From an uncultured Dongia sp. (GTDB lineage Bacteria; Pseudomonadota; Alphaproteobacteria; Dongiales; Dongiaceae), in assembly GCF_936916975.1 (NCBI RefSeq), contig NZ_CAKZGO010000011.1, positions 1 through 58,816 on the forward strand: a DNA stretch of 58,816 nucleotides. Reading direction: 5' to 3'. The notes under the pieces are model-generated. The model worked only from the letters and a program-made list of their open reading frames with translations, did not search any database and was not told the DNA's origin. The position numbers and the translations under genes were made by a program. Shown piece by piece: positions 17,147 through 26,162 of the stretch. The number at the start of each line of letters is the position of its first letter. The first letter of the stretch is position 1.

Positions 17147-17289
17147 ACAGCTTCAGCTGGCTCTCGGCATAGTTCCGCTGGCTGTCGCTCAAGGCGTCGC
17201 TGGCATTGAAATGGAGCGCAAGGGCCGGGTTGCCTTCCAGCACCATGAGATGCTTGTAGAACAGCACCAGATCGGGGCCTTCGTCGAAG
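17109..17289 (-). pseudogene. Duplicated 3' fragment of a DapA-family gene
   Basis: Bases 17121-17289 match 19622-19790, the 3' end of the intact DapA-family gene, with about 9 mismatches in 169 positions (roughly 95% by eye) and no gaps. The fragment keeps reading frame for the last ~56 residues and has its own TAG at 17109-17111, ending WSPGK instead of WSVGK. Upstream, homology stops abruptly after CGTCGAAG. It is a relic of a duplication or of a lost paralogue, and it overlaps the end of the DMT transporter gene on the opposite strand. Confidence 0.88.
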
Positions 17290-17390
17290 ATTCAATTCTG
17301 GCCGAACTGAGCCAATGGCCTTCGTCTCACTAACTATACTTTGTACAACACGCTTGAGCACTGAAACCAGGCACGAGCAAGCAGTGTCCG

Positions 17391-19526
17391 CTAATTCCGC
17401 CCCTTCACCCGCAACCGCGCCGCATGCAGCAGCGGCTCCGTATACCCGTTCGGCTGTTCCCGTCCCTTGAAGACCAGATCGCAGGCCGTCTGGAAAGCGA
17501 CCGACAATTCAAAACCCGGAGCCATCGGCTTGTAGGCGGGATCGCCCTTGTTCTGGGAGTCGACCACCGCCGCCATGCGCTTCAAGGTTGCCATCACCTG
17601 ATCCGGCGTGCAGATCTTGTGATGGAGCCAGTTGGCGATGTGTTGTGAGGAAATCCGCAGGGTGGCGCGGTCTTCCATCAGGCCGATATTGTTGATATCG
17701 GGCACCTTGGAACAGCCGATCCCCTGATCGATCCAGCGCACCACGTAGCCCAGGATGCCTTGCGCGTTGTTCTCGATTTCCCGCAGGATCTGCTCCTGCG
17801 TCCACTTGCGGAATGACGCGACCGGGATGTCAAGGATCGCATCGACATGAGCGCGCCGGCCGCCAGCGGCCAGCTTCTTCTGCACCGCGAAAACATCGAT
17901 GCGGTGATAATGGAGGGCGTGCAAGGTCGCCGCCGTCGGCGAGGGGACCCAGGCGCAATTGGCGCCCGCCTTCGGATGCTCGATCTTCTGTTCCAGCATC
18001 GCCGCCATCAGATCGGGGGCGGCCCACATGCCCTTGCCGATCTGCGCCTTGCCGGAAAGACCGCATTCGAGGCCGATATCGACATTGAGGTTTTCATAGG
18101 CCGTGATCCAGCCCTTGCGCTTGATGAAATCCTTGCGCGAGAAGGGACCGGCTTCCATCGAGGTATGAATCTCATCGCCAGTACGGTCGAGGAATCCGGT
18201 GTTGATGAAGGCGACGCGGTGCTTCGCCGCGCGGATGCATTCCTTGAGATTGACCGAGCTGCGGCGCTCCTCGTCCATGATACCGAGCTTCACCGTATAA
18301 CGCGGCAAGCCTAGAACATCCTCGACACGGGCAAAAATCTCGTCGGCGAAGGCGACTTCCTCTGGCCCATGCATCTTGGGTTTCACCACATAGACCGAAC
18401 CATGCGCGGAATTGCGCGGGCCTTCCGTCTTCTTGAGGTCATGGAGCGCGATGAGGGTTGTCACCATTGCATCCATCAATCCTTCGGGAATCTCGCTTCC
18501 GTCCTTGTCGCAGATCGCGGGTGTTGCCATCAGATGGCCGACATTGCGCACCCAGAGAAGGGCACGACCCTTCACGGTAAGCTCCCCGCCATCGGGACGC
18601 GAAAAGACCCGGTCGGGATTGAGCCGCCGCATCGTGGATTTGCCGCCCTTCTCCACCACGGCCTCGAGATCGCCTTTCATCAGGCCCAGCCAATTATCAT
18701 AGGCCTGAACCTTGTCCTCGGCATCGACGCAGGCGACCGAATCCTCGCAATCCATGATCGCCGAAAGGGCGCTTTCGATCACCACGTCGGCCAGCAGCGC
18801 CTGGTCGCGGCTGCCGATCGGATGCGCCCGGTCAAAGACCAGTTCGACATGCAGGCCGTTATTGCGGAGGAGGATCGAGTCCGGGGCGCGCGGGTTGCCG
18901 CGGAAGCCCACGAATTTCTCCGGCTGCATCAGCGGCAGATCGTCGATGAGGAGAACGCCGTCCTTCACATGGTAGCGGCGCACATCGGCGTGGGCGGCAC
19001 CCTCAATGGGGAAAGCCTCGTCCAGGAACACCCGCGTGCGTGCCACCACGCGGGCACCACGGCCCTTGTCATAATTGCCGCCCGGCACCGGCGTGCCCAT
19101 GACGTCGGTGCCATAGAGGCAGTCATAGAGGCTGCCCCAGCGGGCATTGGCCGCGTTGGCCGCATAACGGGCGTTGGTGATCGGAACGACCAGCTGCGGG
19201 CCGGCAACCGAGGCGATCTCCGGATCGACGTTTCTGGTTTCGATGCTGAAGTCGGGACCTTCGGGCAACAGATAGCCGATCTCGGTGAGGTATGCCTTCT
19301 GGGCCGGAATGCCGGCATCGGGATGGCTCCGGAACCAGGCATCGATCTTGGCCTGCAGCGCGTCACGCTTGGCCAGCAGTGCCCGGTTCTTCGGCGCAAG
19401 GTCATGGACCAGATCCGAAAAGCCCCGCCAGAAGCTTTCGGCATCGACACCAGTGCCGGGTAAGGCCCTTTCCGTGATGAAGTCTGAAAGCTGCGGGTCA
19501 ACCTTGAGACCATGGTGATTCATCAT
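17391..19526 (-). CDS. glcB: Malate synthase G
   Basis: A 711-residue enzyme of the large monomeric malate synthase class, normal length ~720, which condenses glyoxylate with acetyl-CoA to malate. Signature stretches include [27 protein letters not shown] (start of the core), [14 protein letters not shown] (catalytic-site acidic residues), [38 protein letters not shown] and [35 protein letters not shown]. No isocitrate lyase is adjacent, so glyoxylate may come from glycolate or purine breakdown. It lies 83 bp downstream of the DapA-family gene on the same strand. Tandem ATGs begin it. Confidence 0.97.
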   Translation of the reverse strand: MMNHHGLKVDPQLSDFITERALPGTGVDAESFWRGFSDLVHDLAPKNRALLAKRDALQAKIDAWFRSHPDAGIPAQKAYLTEIGYLLPEGPDFSIETRNVDPEIASVAGPQLVVPITNARYAANAANARWGSLYDCLYGTDVMGTPVPGGNYDKGRGARVVARTRVFLDEAFPIEGAAHADVRRYHVKDGVLLIDDLPLMQPEKFVGFRGNPRAPDSILLRNNGLHVELVFDRAHPIGSRDQALLADVVIESALSAIMDCEDSVACVDAEDKVQAYDNWLGLMKGDLEAVVEKGGKSTMRRLNPDRVFSRPDGGELTVKGRALLWVRNVGHLMATPAICDKDGSEIPEGLMDAMVTTLIALHDLKKTEGPRNSAHGSVYVVKPKMHGPEEVAFADEIFARVEDVLGLPRYTVKLGIMDEERRSSVNLKECIRAAKHRVAFINTGFLDRTGDEIHTSMEAGPFSRKDFIKRKGWITAYENLNVDIGLECGLSGKAQIGKGMWAAPDLMAAMLEQKIEHPKAGANCAWVPSPTAATLHALHYHRIDVFAVQKKLAAGGRRAHVDAILDIPVASFRKWTQEQILREIENNAQGILGYVVRWIDQGIGCSKVPDINNIGLMEDRATLRISSQHIANWLHHKICTPDQVMATLKRMAAVVDSQNKGDPAYKPMAPGFELSVAFQTACDLVFKGREQPNGYTEPLLHAARLRVKGRN

Positions 19527-19609
19527 GCCCTGGAACCCATCCTCGGTGTCGTTACATCTGGAAAATCATGACCGGCGTGATCTGGCCGGTGCGAGAAGAC
19601 CCGCGCGCA

Positions 19610-20563
19610 TCACTTCCCCACCGACCACTTCGCGTACCAGGCCTTGAACAGCTTCAGCTGGCTCTCGGCATAGTTCCGCTGGCTGTCGCTCAAGGCATCG
19701 CTGGCGTTGAAATGGAGCGCAAAGGCCGGGTTGCCTTCCAGCACCATGAGATGCTTGTAGAACAGCACCAGGTCCGGACCCTCGTCGAAGCTGGACAGCA
19801 CCCACAGAGCCTTCTCAAGTTCGAGGGCATGGGCGCGTGCCTGCGCATCGCCGGCTGCTGCGCGCTCGCACAAGGCGACGAGATGCAAGACTTGCTTGGG
19901 CAGCGCGTTGCCGATGCCGGTGATGGCGCCGGCGGCCCCGCAATTGACGAAGCCATGGAACACCTGCGTATCGACGCCAACCATGAGGGTGAGCGACTTG
20001 TCGCGGCCGGTGATGTGCTGGGCGGCGTAGCTCAGTGACTCGGCGCCGCCGAATTCCTTGAAGCCGACCAGGTGCTTGTATTTGGCCTGCAGCTCGAAGA
20101 ACAGATCGGCCTTGGTCTCGAAACCGTAATAGGGGCTGTTATAGATGACCGAGGGCAGATCGACCGCGGCTTCCAGGATGCCGGCAAAATGCGCGCGCTG
20201 GGCCGCGACCGAGGGGCCACGCGACAACACGCGCGGGATGATCATCAACCCTTGCGCACCCACCTTCTTGGCATGGGCCGCCAGGGCTGCGGCACGCGCC
20301 GGATTCTGGGCGCCGGTGCCGACGATCACGGGCACGCCCGCCTTCACCAGTTGCGCCACACCTTCCATGCGCTGCTCGTCGGTCAGCAGCGGCCAGTCGC
20401 CCATCGATCCGCAATAGACCACCGCCGACATGCCGGCCTTGATCAGATCCTGCCCGGTCTTGACCAAGGCGGCGAAATCCGGCGTGCGGTCGGGCTTGCA
20501 GGGGGTCATCAGGGCCGGAATGCAGCCCCCGAAAATATTGGCGGGGAAAATATTGGCAGTCAC
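19610..20563 (-). CDS. Dihydrodipicolinate synthase (DapA) family aldolase/dehydratase
   Basis: A 317-residue class I aldolase-type TIM barrel. It has FGGCIPALMTPCKPDRTPDF at the N-terminus, NSPYYG with the conserved Tyr, and GFKEFGGAES with the Schiff-base Lys near residue 170. The usual GTTGE motif is YCGSMGDWP, so this is not housekeeping DapA but a relative acting on another 2-oxo acid (such as a 2-keto-3-deoxy sugar acid). Start chosen at GTG 20563 behind AGGAG; the upstream ATG would add an implausible N-terminus. A fragment of its 3' end is duplicated 2.3 kb away. Confidence 0.88.
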   Translation of the reverse strand: MTANIFPANIFGGCIPALMTPCKPDRTPDFAALVKTGQDLIKAGMSAVVYCGSMGDWPLLTDEQRMEGVAQLVKAGVPVIVGTGAQNPARAAALAAHAKKVGAQGLMIIPRVLSRGPSVAAQRAHFAGILEAAVDLPSVIYNSPYYGFETKADLFFELQAKYKHLVGFKEFGGAESLSYAAQHITGRDKSLTLMVGVDTQVFHGFVNCGAAGAITGIGNALPKQVLHLVALCERAAAGDAQARAHALELEKALWVLSSFDEGPDLVLFYKHLMVLEGNPAFALHFNASDALSDSQRNYAESQLKLFKAWYAKWSVGK

Positions 20564-20894
20564 GATGGGTTCTCCTGTTGCAGACAATGCCGCCAAATAA
20601 GGCCATCCGGCCGCCAAAGGCAATCCTTGGATGATCTGGCACACGACTCCTCAAACGAGAACTTAGGGAACAAAATACACGGCTTTCGGTTGAGTACCTG
20701 TTGCCCCACAATGTGGCAGCCCTTCGGATCACCTCCGACACCTCGGCAACGGCCGATTTAGGCGCTTTTTGCTCGCCCCCGACATCGTGACAACGCTCCC
20801 GGGAAGCTCAGCCTTCCCCTGTGCGGCGACCCGCGCGCGGCTGAGATGGCGCCCGCAATCATGCTGTCGCTGAACTCGATCTCACGAGGTTGTC
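20564..20894. other. Divergent promoter region between DapA-family and REC-EAL genes
   Basis: 330 bp without a gene. It must contain the leftward dapA-like and rightward REC-EAL promoters. An imperfect dyad TTGCCCCACAATGTGGCAG lies at about 20701-20719. I see no convincing consensus promoter, riboswitch or small ORF. Confidence 0.4.
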
Positions 20895-22175
20895 ATGTCG
20901 ACCGCATCCACCCAGAATCTCCCCTTGCTCATTGTAATGGATACCGACCCGGAGATGCGCGCCTTTGTGCGGCACTCCGGCGAAGCCAGCGGTTTCGCAG
21001 TCGAGGAAGCCGTCAATCACGACGCGCTGCTGGCCGCCATGACTGTTGCGACGCCCGCCATCCTCGTTCTCGATCTGCAGCTCGCGACGATGCAGGGTGT
21101 CGAGACGATGCGTGCCCTTGTCGACCGCCGAGCCACCGCCAAGATCGTGCTGTTCTGCGGTTCCGATATGCGCGCCTTGAAGAACACCCGCCTGGTCGCG
21201 CGCTCGCTGGGGCTTCAGATCGCCGCCATCCAGCAGAAACCGGCACGGCAGAACGACCTCACCGAACAGTTGATGCGCCTGCGCCTCACCCACGGCACGT
21301 TCAGCGCCGAAACCCTGCGGCAATGCCTCGACCAGGACCTCATTTCCGTGCACTACCAGCCCAAGCTCTCGCTCGATACTTTCGAGATCACGGGCGTCGA
21401 AGCGCTGCTGCGCTGCCGCACCATTGAGGGACAGATGATCCCGCCCGAGCAGGTCGTCGAGGCGGCGGAAGAAACCAGCATGATCGACGAACTCACTGAA
21501 CGTGTTTTCCAGAAAGCGTTGCAGCAGCGCCAAGTGTGGAGCAAATGGGGCGTCGATTTGGACATCTCCGTCAACCTCTCGGCGCGCTGTTCGTTCGACA
21601 ACCGTTTCCCGGAAATCCTCGCGGATTTGTGCCGGGATGCCGACATGCCCACCAACGCGGTCACCATCGAGCTGACCGAGACCGCGGTGATGAGCGGAAA
21701 ATCCGTCAGCATTGATGCCATCCAGCGCCTGCGCGAGAAAGGCTTTCTGCTGTCGATCGACGATTTCGGCACCGGCTATTCGTCGCTGGTGCGCCTCAAG
21801 CAATTGCCGTTCAGCGAGATCAAGATCGATAGATCCTTCGTCACCGATCTTCATGGTTCGCGCGACAACGGGGTAATCGTGACCACCATCGTCGCCCTCG
21901 CCCAGGGCATGGAAATGCGCTGCGTCATCGAAGGTGTCGAGGACGAGGAGGCGCTGCTGTTCGCCGCCCGTCTCGGCTGTCATGAAGCGCAGGGCTATTT
22001 CATCGCCCGTCCGATGGCGGGCGATGACGTCCGCGGCTTTCTCAAGAGCTGGACAGCACGGCGCGATGCCCTGCTCGCCTCGCTAGCCAGCGAGGCGCTG
22101 GAACTCGGCCTCGCCGGTCTCGGCCGGTCGACCCAATCGCCCCATGGCCGCACAATCCAGCACCGGCCGCATTGA
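20895..22175 (+). CDS. Response-regulator receiver domain fused to EAL phosphodiesterase domain
   Basis: A 426-residue cytoplasmic signalling protein. Residues ~8-125 form a receiver domain with an acidic pair (DTD), phospho-acceptor Asp in LVLDLQL and conserved Lys in QQKP. Residues ~145-395 form an EAL domain with catalytic motifs intact: EALLRC, SVNLSAR, ELTETAV, DDFGTGYSS, KIDRSFV, EGVED and QGYFIARPM. It should hydrolyse cyclic di-GMP under control of a sensor kinase, none of which is adjacent. The C-terminal 35 residues are unstructured. Confidence 0.95.
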   Translation: MSTASTQNLPLLIVMDTDPEMRAFVRHSGEASGFAVEEAVNHDALLAAMTVATPAILVLDLQLATMQGVETMRALVDRRATAKIVLFCGSDMRALKNTRLVARSLGLQIAAIQQKPARQNDLTEQLMRLRLTHGTFSAETLRQCLDQDLISVHYQPKLSLDTFEITGVEALLRCRTIEGQMIPPEQVVEAAEETSMIDELTERVFQKALQQRQVWSKWGVDLDISVNLSARCSFDNRFPEILADLCRDADMPTNAVTIELTETAVMSGKSVSIDAIQRLREKGFLLSIDDFGTGYSSLVRLKQLPFSEIKIDRSFVTDLHGSRDNGVIVTTIVALAQGMEMRCVIEGVEDEEALLFAARLGCHEAQGYFIARPMAGDDVRGFLKSWTARRDALLASLASEALELGLAGLGRSTQSPHGRTIQHRPH

Positions 22176-22208
22176 CCCGGCCACAATAAATCTTCGCAAG
22201 CAGGGCGG

Positions 22209-22889
22209 ATGTCCTATACTGGCGTCATGGCGAGCACATCCCCCACCGGCACGGCGCGTCAGGTCAATCGGTTGATCCTGACCGCCACGTTCTGGTTCAG
22301 TGCCATGGGGCTCCTTGCCCTGCTGATCCTGATACTGGCCCCGATCCTCTCACCCGTCGCCGAGCGCAACGGTACCGCCGGCATCCTGTATGGGGTGACG
22401 CTGCTGCTCTGCTCGCTCTGCTCTTATCTCTACAATATGCGCGAGGATTCGCCGCGCCGCTGGCTGCTGCGCTACCTCGACCACAGCGCCATCTTCCTGC
22501 TGATCGCCGGCACCTATACGCCCTTCGTCATGCACGGTGTCCCGGGCCCGTTCGGCCTCTCATTCCTCGCCTGGATTTGGGGGCTGGCGCTGTTCGGCAT
22601 CGCCTTGAAACTTCTGCTGCGCGGCCGGCATGACCGCGTCTTCGTCGGGCTCTATCTCGTTCTGGGCTGGCTGTTCCTCTATGCGGTTGAGCCGTTCATC
22701 GCCCTCAACCCGCTGGCGTCCCTCATCTTCCTCACCATCGGCGGCCTTGCCTATACCATCGGCGCCATCATCTACGGCCGCGACATCGGCAATTGGACCG
22801 ATCCGGTCTGGCACGGCTGCGTGCTCACCGGCTCCGGTACGCATTTCGTCGCCGTCGTCATCCTCATCGTGCAGCCAACAATTATCTGA
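22209..22889 (+). CDS. Hemolysin III / PAQR-like membrane protein
   Basis: A 226-residue seven-helix membrane protein of the HlyIII (YqfA/progesterone-receptor-like) family. The defining motif DHSAIFLLIAGTYTPF is at residues ~97-112 and the C-terminal metal-binding HGCVLTGSGTHFVAVVI is present. Bacterial function is poorly defined; eukaryotic relatives are ceramidase-like zinc hydrolases. Start is ambiguous: ATG 22209 has AGGGCGG before it. ATG 22227 lies ~7 bp after a TATACT -10-like hexamer and could be the first base of a leaderless mRNA. Confidence 0.93.
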   Translation: MSYTGVMASTSPTGTARQVNRLILTATFWFSAMGLLALLILILAPILSPVAERNGTAGILYGVTLLLCSLCSYLYNMREDSPRRWLLRYLDHSAIFLLIAGTYTPFVMHGVPGPFGLSFLAWIWGLALFGIALKLLLRGRHDRVFVGLYLVLGWLFLYAVEPFIALNPLASLIFLTIGGLAYTIGAIIYGRDIGNWTDPVWHGCVLTGSGTHFVAVVILIVQPTII

Positions 22890-22901
22890 CCCGGACATGC
22901 A

Positions 22902-22925
22902 AAGAGCGGGCTTTCACCCGCTCTT
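22902..22925. terminator. Bidirectional terminator between convergent genes
   Basis: A perfect 9-bp stem AAGAGCGGG/CCCGCTCTT with loop CTTTCA lies between the hemolysin III gene (rightward) and the hemerythrin gene (leftward). An additional GC pair extends it across a bulged A. Confidence 0.8.
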
Positions 22926-22965
22926 GCACCCCTGACAGTCGTAGCGGGTGACAGTCGCAGCGGGA

Positions 22966-23478
22966 TCAGGCGTTGTCGCCCATCTCCGCCATCAGCTCTT
23001 CCTTGCGTTCGGCGAGGCGCGCGCCGATCTTGGCCATATCCATCTTGGTCTTCTTCAGCTTCGGGAAGAATTCGGTCTCTTCTTCCTTCACATGATGCTT
23101 GACCCATTCGCCCATGACATGAACTTGGGCTGCGAACAACTCACTCTCCTTGCCGGCCTCGATGGCGGCGACCAGTTCCTTGATCGAGCCATGCTCGACC
23201 TCGGCCTCATCCACCATATCCATATCGGCCTTCTTCAGCACCTCGCGTGCCGCTGGATAGAAGATCTCTTCCTCGATCTGGGCGTGCACGCTCAGCGCCG
23301 TACAGATTTCGTCGGCGAGCTTCTGCTTGCGGGCGGCGGTCATGCGGCCGCTTTCGAACTTCTCGAACATCGCTGCCACTTCGGCGTGGTCGGCCTTCAG
23401 GAGCTGGATCGCGTCCTGCGGTTTGGCGGTCTTGTTACGCGCCTTGGTCTCGGATGCTGTGGTATTGGTCTGTGCCAT
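22966..23478 (-). CDS. Hemerythrin domain-containing protein
   Basis: A 170-residue four-helix-bundle protein with the HHE pattern of non-haem di-iron hemerythrin-like proteins: LKADHAEV (~residue 29), HAQIEEEIFYPAAREV, VEHGSIKELV and HHVKEEETEFFPKLKK. His and Glu ligands in each motif are present, so it should bind iron and possibly O2 or NO. The N-terminal 20 residues are Thr/Ala/Lys-rich and likely disordered. It is monocistronic. Confidence 0.93.
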   Translation of the reverse strand: MAQTNTTASETKARNKTAKPQDAIQLLKADHAEVAAMFEKFESGRMTAARKQKLADEICTALSVHAQIEEEIFYPAAREVLKKADMDMVDEAEVEHGSIKELVAAIEAGKESELFAAQVHVMGEWVKHHVKEEETEFFPKLKKTKMDMAKIGARLAERKEELMAEMGDNA

Positions 23479-23830
23479 GGTTTGCTTCCTCTGCCGTGAT
23501 CGGTTTGGGTTGTCCAGGCATGAACGAAAGACCCCTCAGCTTGTTCCGCGCGTCGTGCCGAGTTGGAGAAATTCCGACATCCTGCAACAGAGTCGGGCCG
23601 ATGGCCGCGCACCATTAACGATCGACGATCGATGCCTTGCAATAGGATGACATCGGCGCGCGAAAGCTCCGATTGCCTTGACACCACGGACTTGAGACGC
23701 ATTACTGTAGCGACACGCGCCGAAATTGTGGGCAGTGAGACGGGACACGGGCTGGTGATGGGCAATCTCGCACGAGACCCGCGCTGCTGCAGGCGGCGCA
23801 GGACACGAATGTCATGAAGTGGCTGGCGTC
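23479..23830 (+). promoter_or_regulatory. 350-bp divergent intergenic region with a promoter and duplicated start region
   Basis: There is no gene inside. A candidate rightward promoter has TTGACA (23678-23683) and ATTACT after 17 bp. The 15-mer GTCATGAAGTGGCTG occurs twice, at 23811-23825 and 23828-23842. The first copy's ATG (23813) meets TGA six codons later, while the second provides the start of the secreted protein. The upstream half carries the hemerythrin promoter, not resolved. Confidence 0.5.
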
Positions 23831-24139
23831 ATGAAGTGGCTGCTGGCAATTGTGCTCGCCATGCAAGTGGCGCAGGCCGATGGCTTGCCGACGTCAGTCA
23901 CCCTGACCCAGGAGGCCTGGGCCGGCTATCAATTCTATCTGCTCTCAATGGGCTCCGGCACGGGCACCTTCGCCGTCTCGCCTGACGGCCGGGGCTGGGG
24001 CTTCACCTATTGCGTGACCGGCAATTGCGGCGGCGACAACCGCGACCTCGCCTTGGCCAAGTGCAAGGAACGCGCCCAGTTCGATTGCATCATCTTCGCC
24101 CTCAACGACCGCATCCAGGTCAAGTACAGCGTCCAATAG
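23831..24139 (+). CDS. Small secreted protein with paired cysteines
   Basis: A 102-residue exported protein with a signal peptide, MKWLLAIVLAMQVAQADG, and a mature domain showing FAVSPDGRGWGFTYCVTGNCGGDNRDLALAKCKERAQFDCIIFALND. The four Cys and the Gly-rich CxxxNCGG pattern resemble DUF4189-type periplasmic proteins, a resemblance rather than a firm assignment. The start is the ATG of the second of two tandem copies of the start region; a GTG at 23819 is also in frame. Function unknown. Confidence 0.72.
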   Translation: MKWLLAIVLAMQVAQADGLPTSVTLTQEAWAGYQFYLLSMGSGTGTFAVSPDGRGWGFTYCVTGNCGGDNRDLALAKCKERAQFDCIIFALNDRIQVKYSVQ

Positions 24140-24142
24140 CCG

Positions 24143-24706
24143 CTATTGCAGGATGGCGTCCGGCAAGGCGCGCAGGATTTCCGCCGAGAGGTCCGGCTGC
24201 GCCTGCGCGGTCGCCCGCGCCAGCACCATGCCGCCCACCAGCGTCGCCACCGTGCCGATGGCCTGAATGCGCGCCTGTTCGGGCGTGAGGTTGCTGCTTC
24301 GGCGCAGCAGATCCTCGACGCTGGCGAGATAACGCGCGACACCGTCGGTGAAATTCTCCTGCACCGCCGCGTCCTGCCGCTCGATCTCGCCCCCCAGCGC
24401 CGCCATCGGGCAGCCGCCGAGGCTCCGGTCCCGGTGCAGCAGCGACATGTAGCGCGTGACATAGCCGGCAAGGTCCGCATCGCGCGCCACGCGGTCGACG
24501 CCTTCGTTGAAAGCCAGCCCGCAGGCCTCTGCCACCAGCGCATCCTTCGACGCGAAATGGCCATAGAAGCCGCCATGGGTGAGGCCCGCCGCCTGCATGA
24601 TCTCGGCCACGCCGACGCCGTCCACGCCGCGGGTCCGGAACAGATCGGCCGCCGCCTTCACGATCGCCGCGCGGTGGGCCGCGGATTTTTCTCGGGTGAC
24701 CTTCAT
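24143..24706 (-). CDS. TetR family transcriptional regulator
   Basis: A 187-residue regulator. Its N-terminal domain AAIVKAAADLFRTRGVDGVGVAEIMQAAGLTHGGFYGHFASKDALV is a standard TetR helix-turn-helix. The C-terminal part (GGCPMAALGGEIERQDAAVQENF) matches the subgroup controlling efflux and oxidoreductase genes. The real start is the ATG at 24706 with AGGGAA before it; the frame continues open upstream but reads through the operator and the neighbouring gene. It is divergent from an MFS transporter, the evident target. Confidence 0.94.
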   Translation of the reverse strand: MKVTREKSAAHRAAIVKAAADLFRTRGVDGVGVAEIMQAAGLTHGGFYGHFASKDALVAEACGLAFNEGVDRVARDADLAGYVTRYMSLLHRDRSLGGCPMAALGGEIERQDAAVQENFTDGVARYLASVEDLLRRSSNLTPEQARIQAIGTVATLVGGMVLARATAQAQPDLSAEILRALPDAILQ

Positions 24707-24736
24707 GCCATTTCCCTGCTGTGAGCGTGGTTGACT

Positions 24737-24789
24737 TTTATCATGATCATCATCATGAATACAACAATCATGATGATGATCATGATAAA
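24737..24789. promoter_or_regulatory. Perfect 22-bp inverted repeat operator between tetR and MFS gene
   Basis: Arms 24737-24758 and 24768-24789 are exact reverse complements, separated by ATACAACAA. Each arm is built from overlapping ATCATGAT / ATGATCAT units, so several nested dyads exist. It sits between divergent start codons at 24706 and 24848 and would cover both promoters. This is far longer than a normal TetR site and could bind two dimers cooperatively or form a cruciform. Confidence 0.85.
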
Positions 24790-24847
24790 TCATCCGCCGC
24801 GCCCTAGACAGAATGATCATTAAATCAATAGCTTGTAGGTAAATAAC

Positions 24848-26152
24848 ATGATCTCGACGCCCCTCGCCGCCACTTTGGCGCGCCGGAACATTCATTACGG
24901 CTGGGCCGTGGCCGCCACCACCTTCCTCACCATGCTGGTGACCGCCGGCGCCATGGGCGGACCCGCCGTCCTGCTCGTTCCACTGCAGAATGAATTCGGC
25001 TGGACCAATTCCGACATCTCCAACGCCTTCTCTGTGCGTCTGGTGCTCTTCGGCCTCATGGGCCCCTTCGCCGCGGCCCTCATGAACAAGTTCGGCGTGC
25101 GGCGCATGATTCTCATTTCCTTGGCGCTCATCATCTCCGGTCTTGTGGCATCGCTCGCCATGACCAATGTCTGGCAATTGATTTTGCTGTGGGGCGTAGT
25201 TCTTGGCTTCGGGACTGGCATGACGGCAATGGTCCTGGGCGCCACGGTGGCAGCTCGGTGGTTCACGCAGCGCCGTGGCGTCGTCATCGGCTTCCTCACC
25301 GCAAGTGCAGCGACCGGCCAGTTGGTCTTCATTCCGCTCTTTTATCACCTTGCCGAAACTGTCGGCTGGCGCTGGTCGATTGGCCTCTTATGCGTCCTGT
25401 TGGCCGTCGTTGCGCTGGTCGTCGCCGCCATCATGCGCGACCGCCCGACCGATGTCGGTTTGATGCCCTATGGCGATAGCGGCGCCTCTGTCGCCGCCGC
25501 CGCCGCCGCCCAGGCTGCTGCCGCCCATACCTCCATCACCTACGCCGCCCTCAACGCCTTGAAGGTCGCATCGCGCAGCTGGGTGTTCTGGGTACTCGCT
25601 TTTACCTTCTTCATCTGCGGCACCAGCACCAACGGCCTCATCCAGCCGCATCTCGTTCCCTTCTGCCTCGATTACGGCGTGCCGGGACAGACCAGCGCCA
25701 ATCTCCTCGCCATGATGGGCATCTTCGATTTCATCGGCACGGTCGCCTCCGGCTGGCTCTCCGACCGCTTCGACAATCGCTGGCTGCTGTTCTGGTATTA
25801 CGGCCTGCGCGGCCTGTCGCTGCTTTATCTGCCGGCGTCCGACTTCACCTTCTACGGCCTCTCGATCTTCGCCATGTTCTATGGCCTCGATTGGATCGCC
25901 ACGGTGCCGCCGACAGTGAAGCTCTGCGCCGAACGCTTCGGCCGCGAACGCGCCAACCTCATCTTCGGCTGGGTCTTCGCCGCCCATCAATTGGGCGCCG
26001 CGGCTGCGGCCAAGGGCGCCGGTTGGTCGCGCACGGAACTCGATACCTATCTCCCGGCCTTCTTCATCGCCGGCGGATTATGCCTGGTGGCAGCGGGCCT
26101 GGTGCTGACAGTGAAGCGGCAGCCTAAGCATGTGCAGGTGGCGGCAGCATAG
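24848..26152 (+). CDS. MFS transporter
   Basis: A 434-residue major-facilitator protein with 12 predicted helices. It has the first-half motif MNKFGVRRMILIS (cytoplasmic loop 2-3, motif A-like), WFTQRRGVVIGFLTASAATGQLVFIP, and a central loop with an alanine tract (SVAAAAAAQAAAAH). The second half includes SGWLSDRFDNRWLLFWYYGLRG. It resembles the monocarboxylate/oxalate-formate-like group; substrate unknown. Control by the divergent TetR through the long palindrome is likely. Confidence 0.93.
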   Translation: MISTPLAATLARRNIHYGWAVAATTFLTMLVTAGAMGGPAVLLVPLQNEFGWTNSDISNAFSVRLVLFGLMGPFAAALMNKFGVRRMILISLALIISGLVASLAMTNVWQLILLWGVVLGFGTGMTAMVLGATVAARWFTQRRGVVIGFLTASAATGQLVFIPLFYHLAETVGWRWSIGLLCVLLAVVALVVAAIMRDRPTDVGLMPYGDSGASVAAAAAAQAAAAHTSITYAALNALKVASRSWVFWVLAFTFFICGTSTNGLIQPHLVPFCLDYGVPGQTSANLLAMMGIFDFIGTVASGWLSDRFDNRWLLFWYYGLRGLSLLYLPASDFTFYGLSIFAMFYGLDWIATVPPTVKLCAERFGRERANLIFGWVFAAHQLGAAAAAKGAGWSRTELDTYLPAFFIAGGLCLVAAGLVLTVKRQPKHVQVAAA

Positions 26153-26160
26153 CCGCCACC
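26137..26160. terminator. Hairpin shared by convergent genes, spanning the MFS stop codon
   Basis: GGTGGCGGC / GCCGCCACC, a perfect 9-bp stem with a six-base loop, overlaps the TAG stop of the MFS gene and ends 3 bp before the convergent C69-like gene's stop. Confidence 0.7.
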
Positions 26161-26162
26161 TC

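Noticed and set aside
24707-25348. Upstream extension of the TetR gene to 401 residues
   Set aside because: It would pass through the long palindrome and the MFS gene on the opposite strand. ATG 24706 gives a normal-length TetR protein with a ribosome site.
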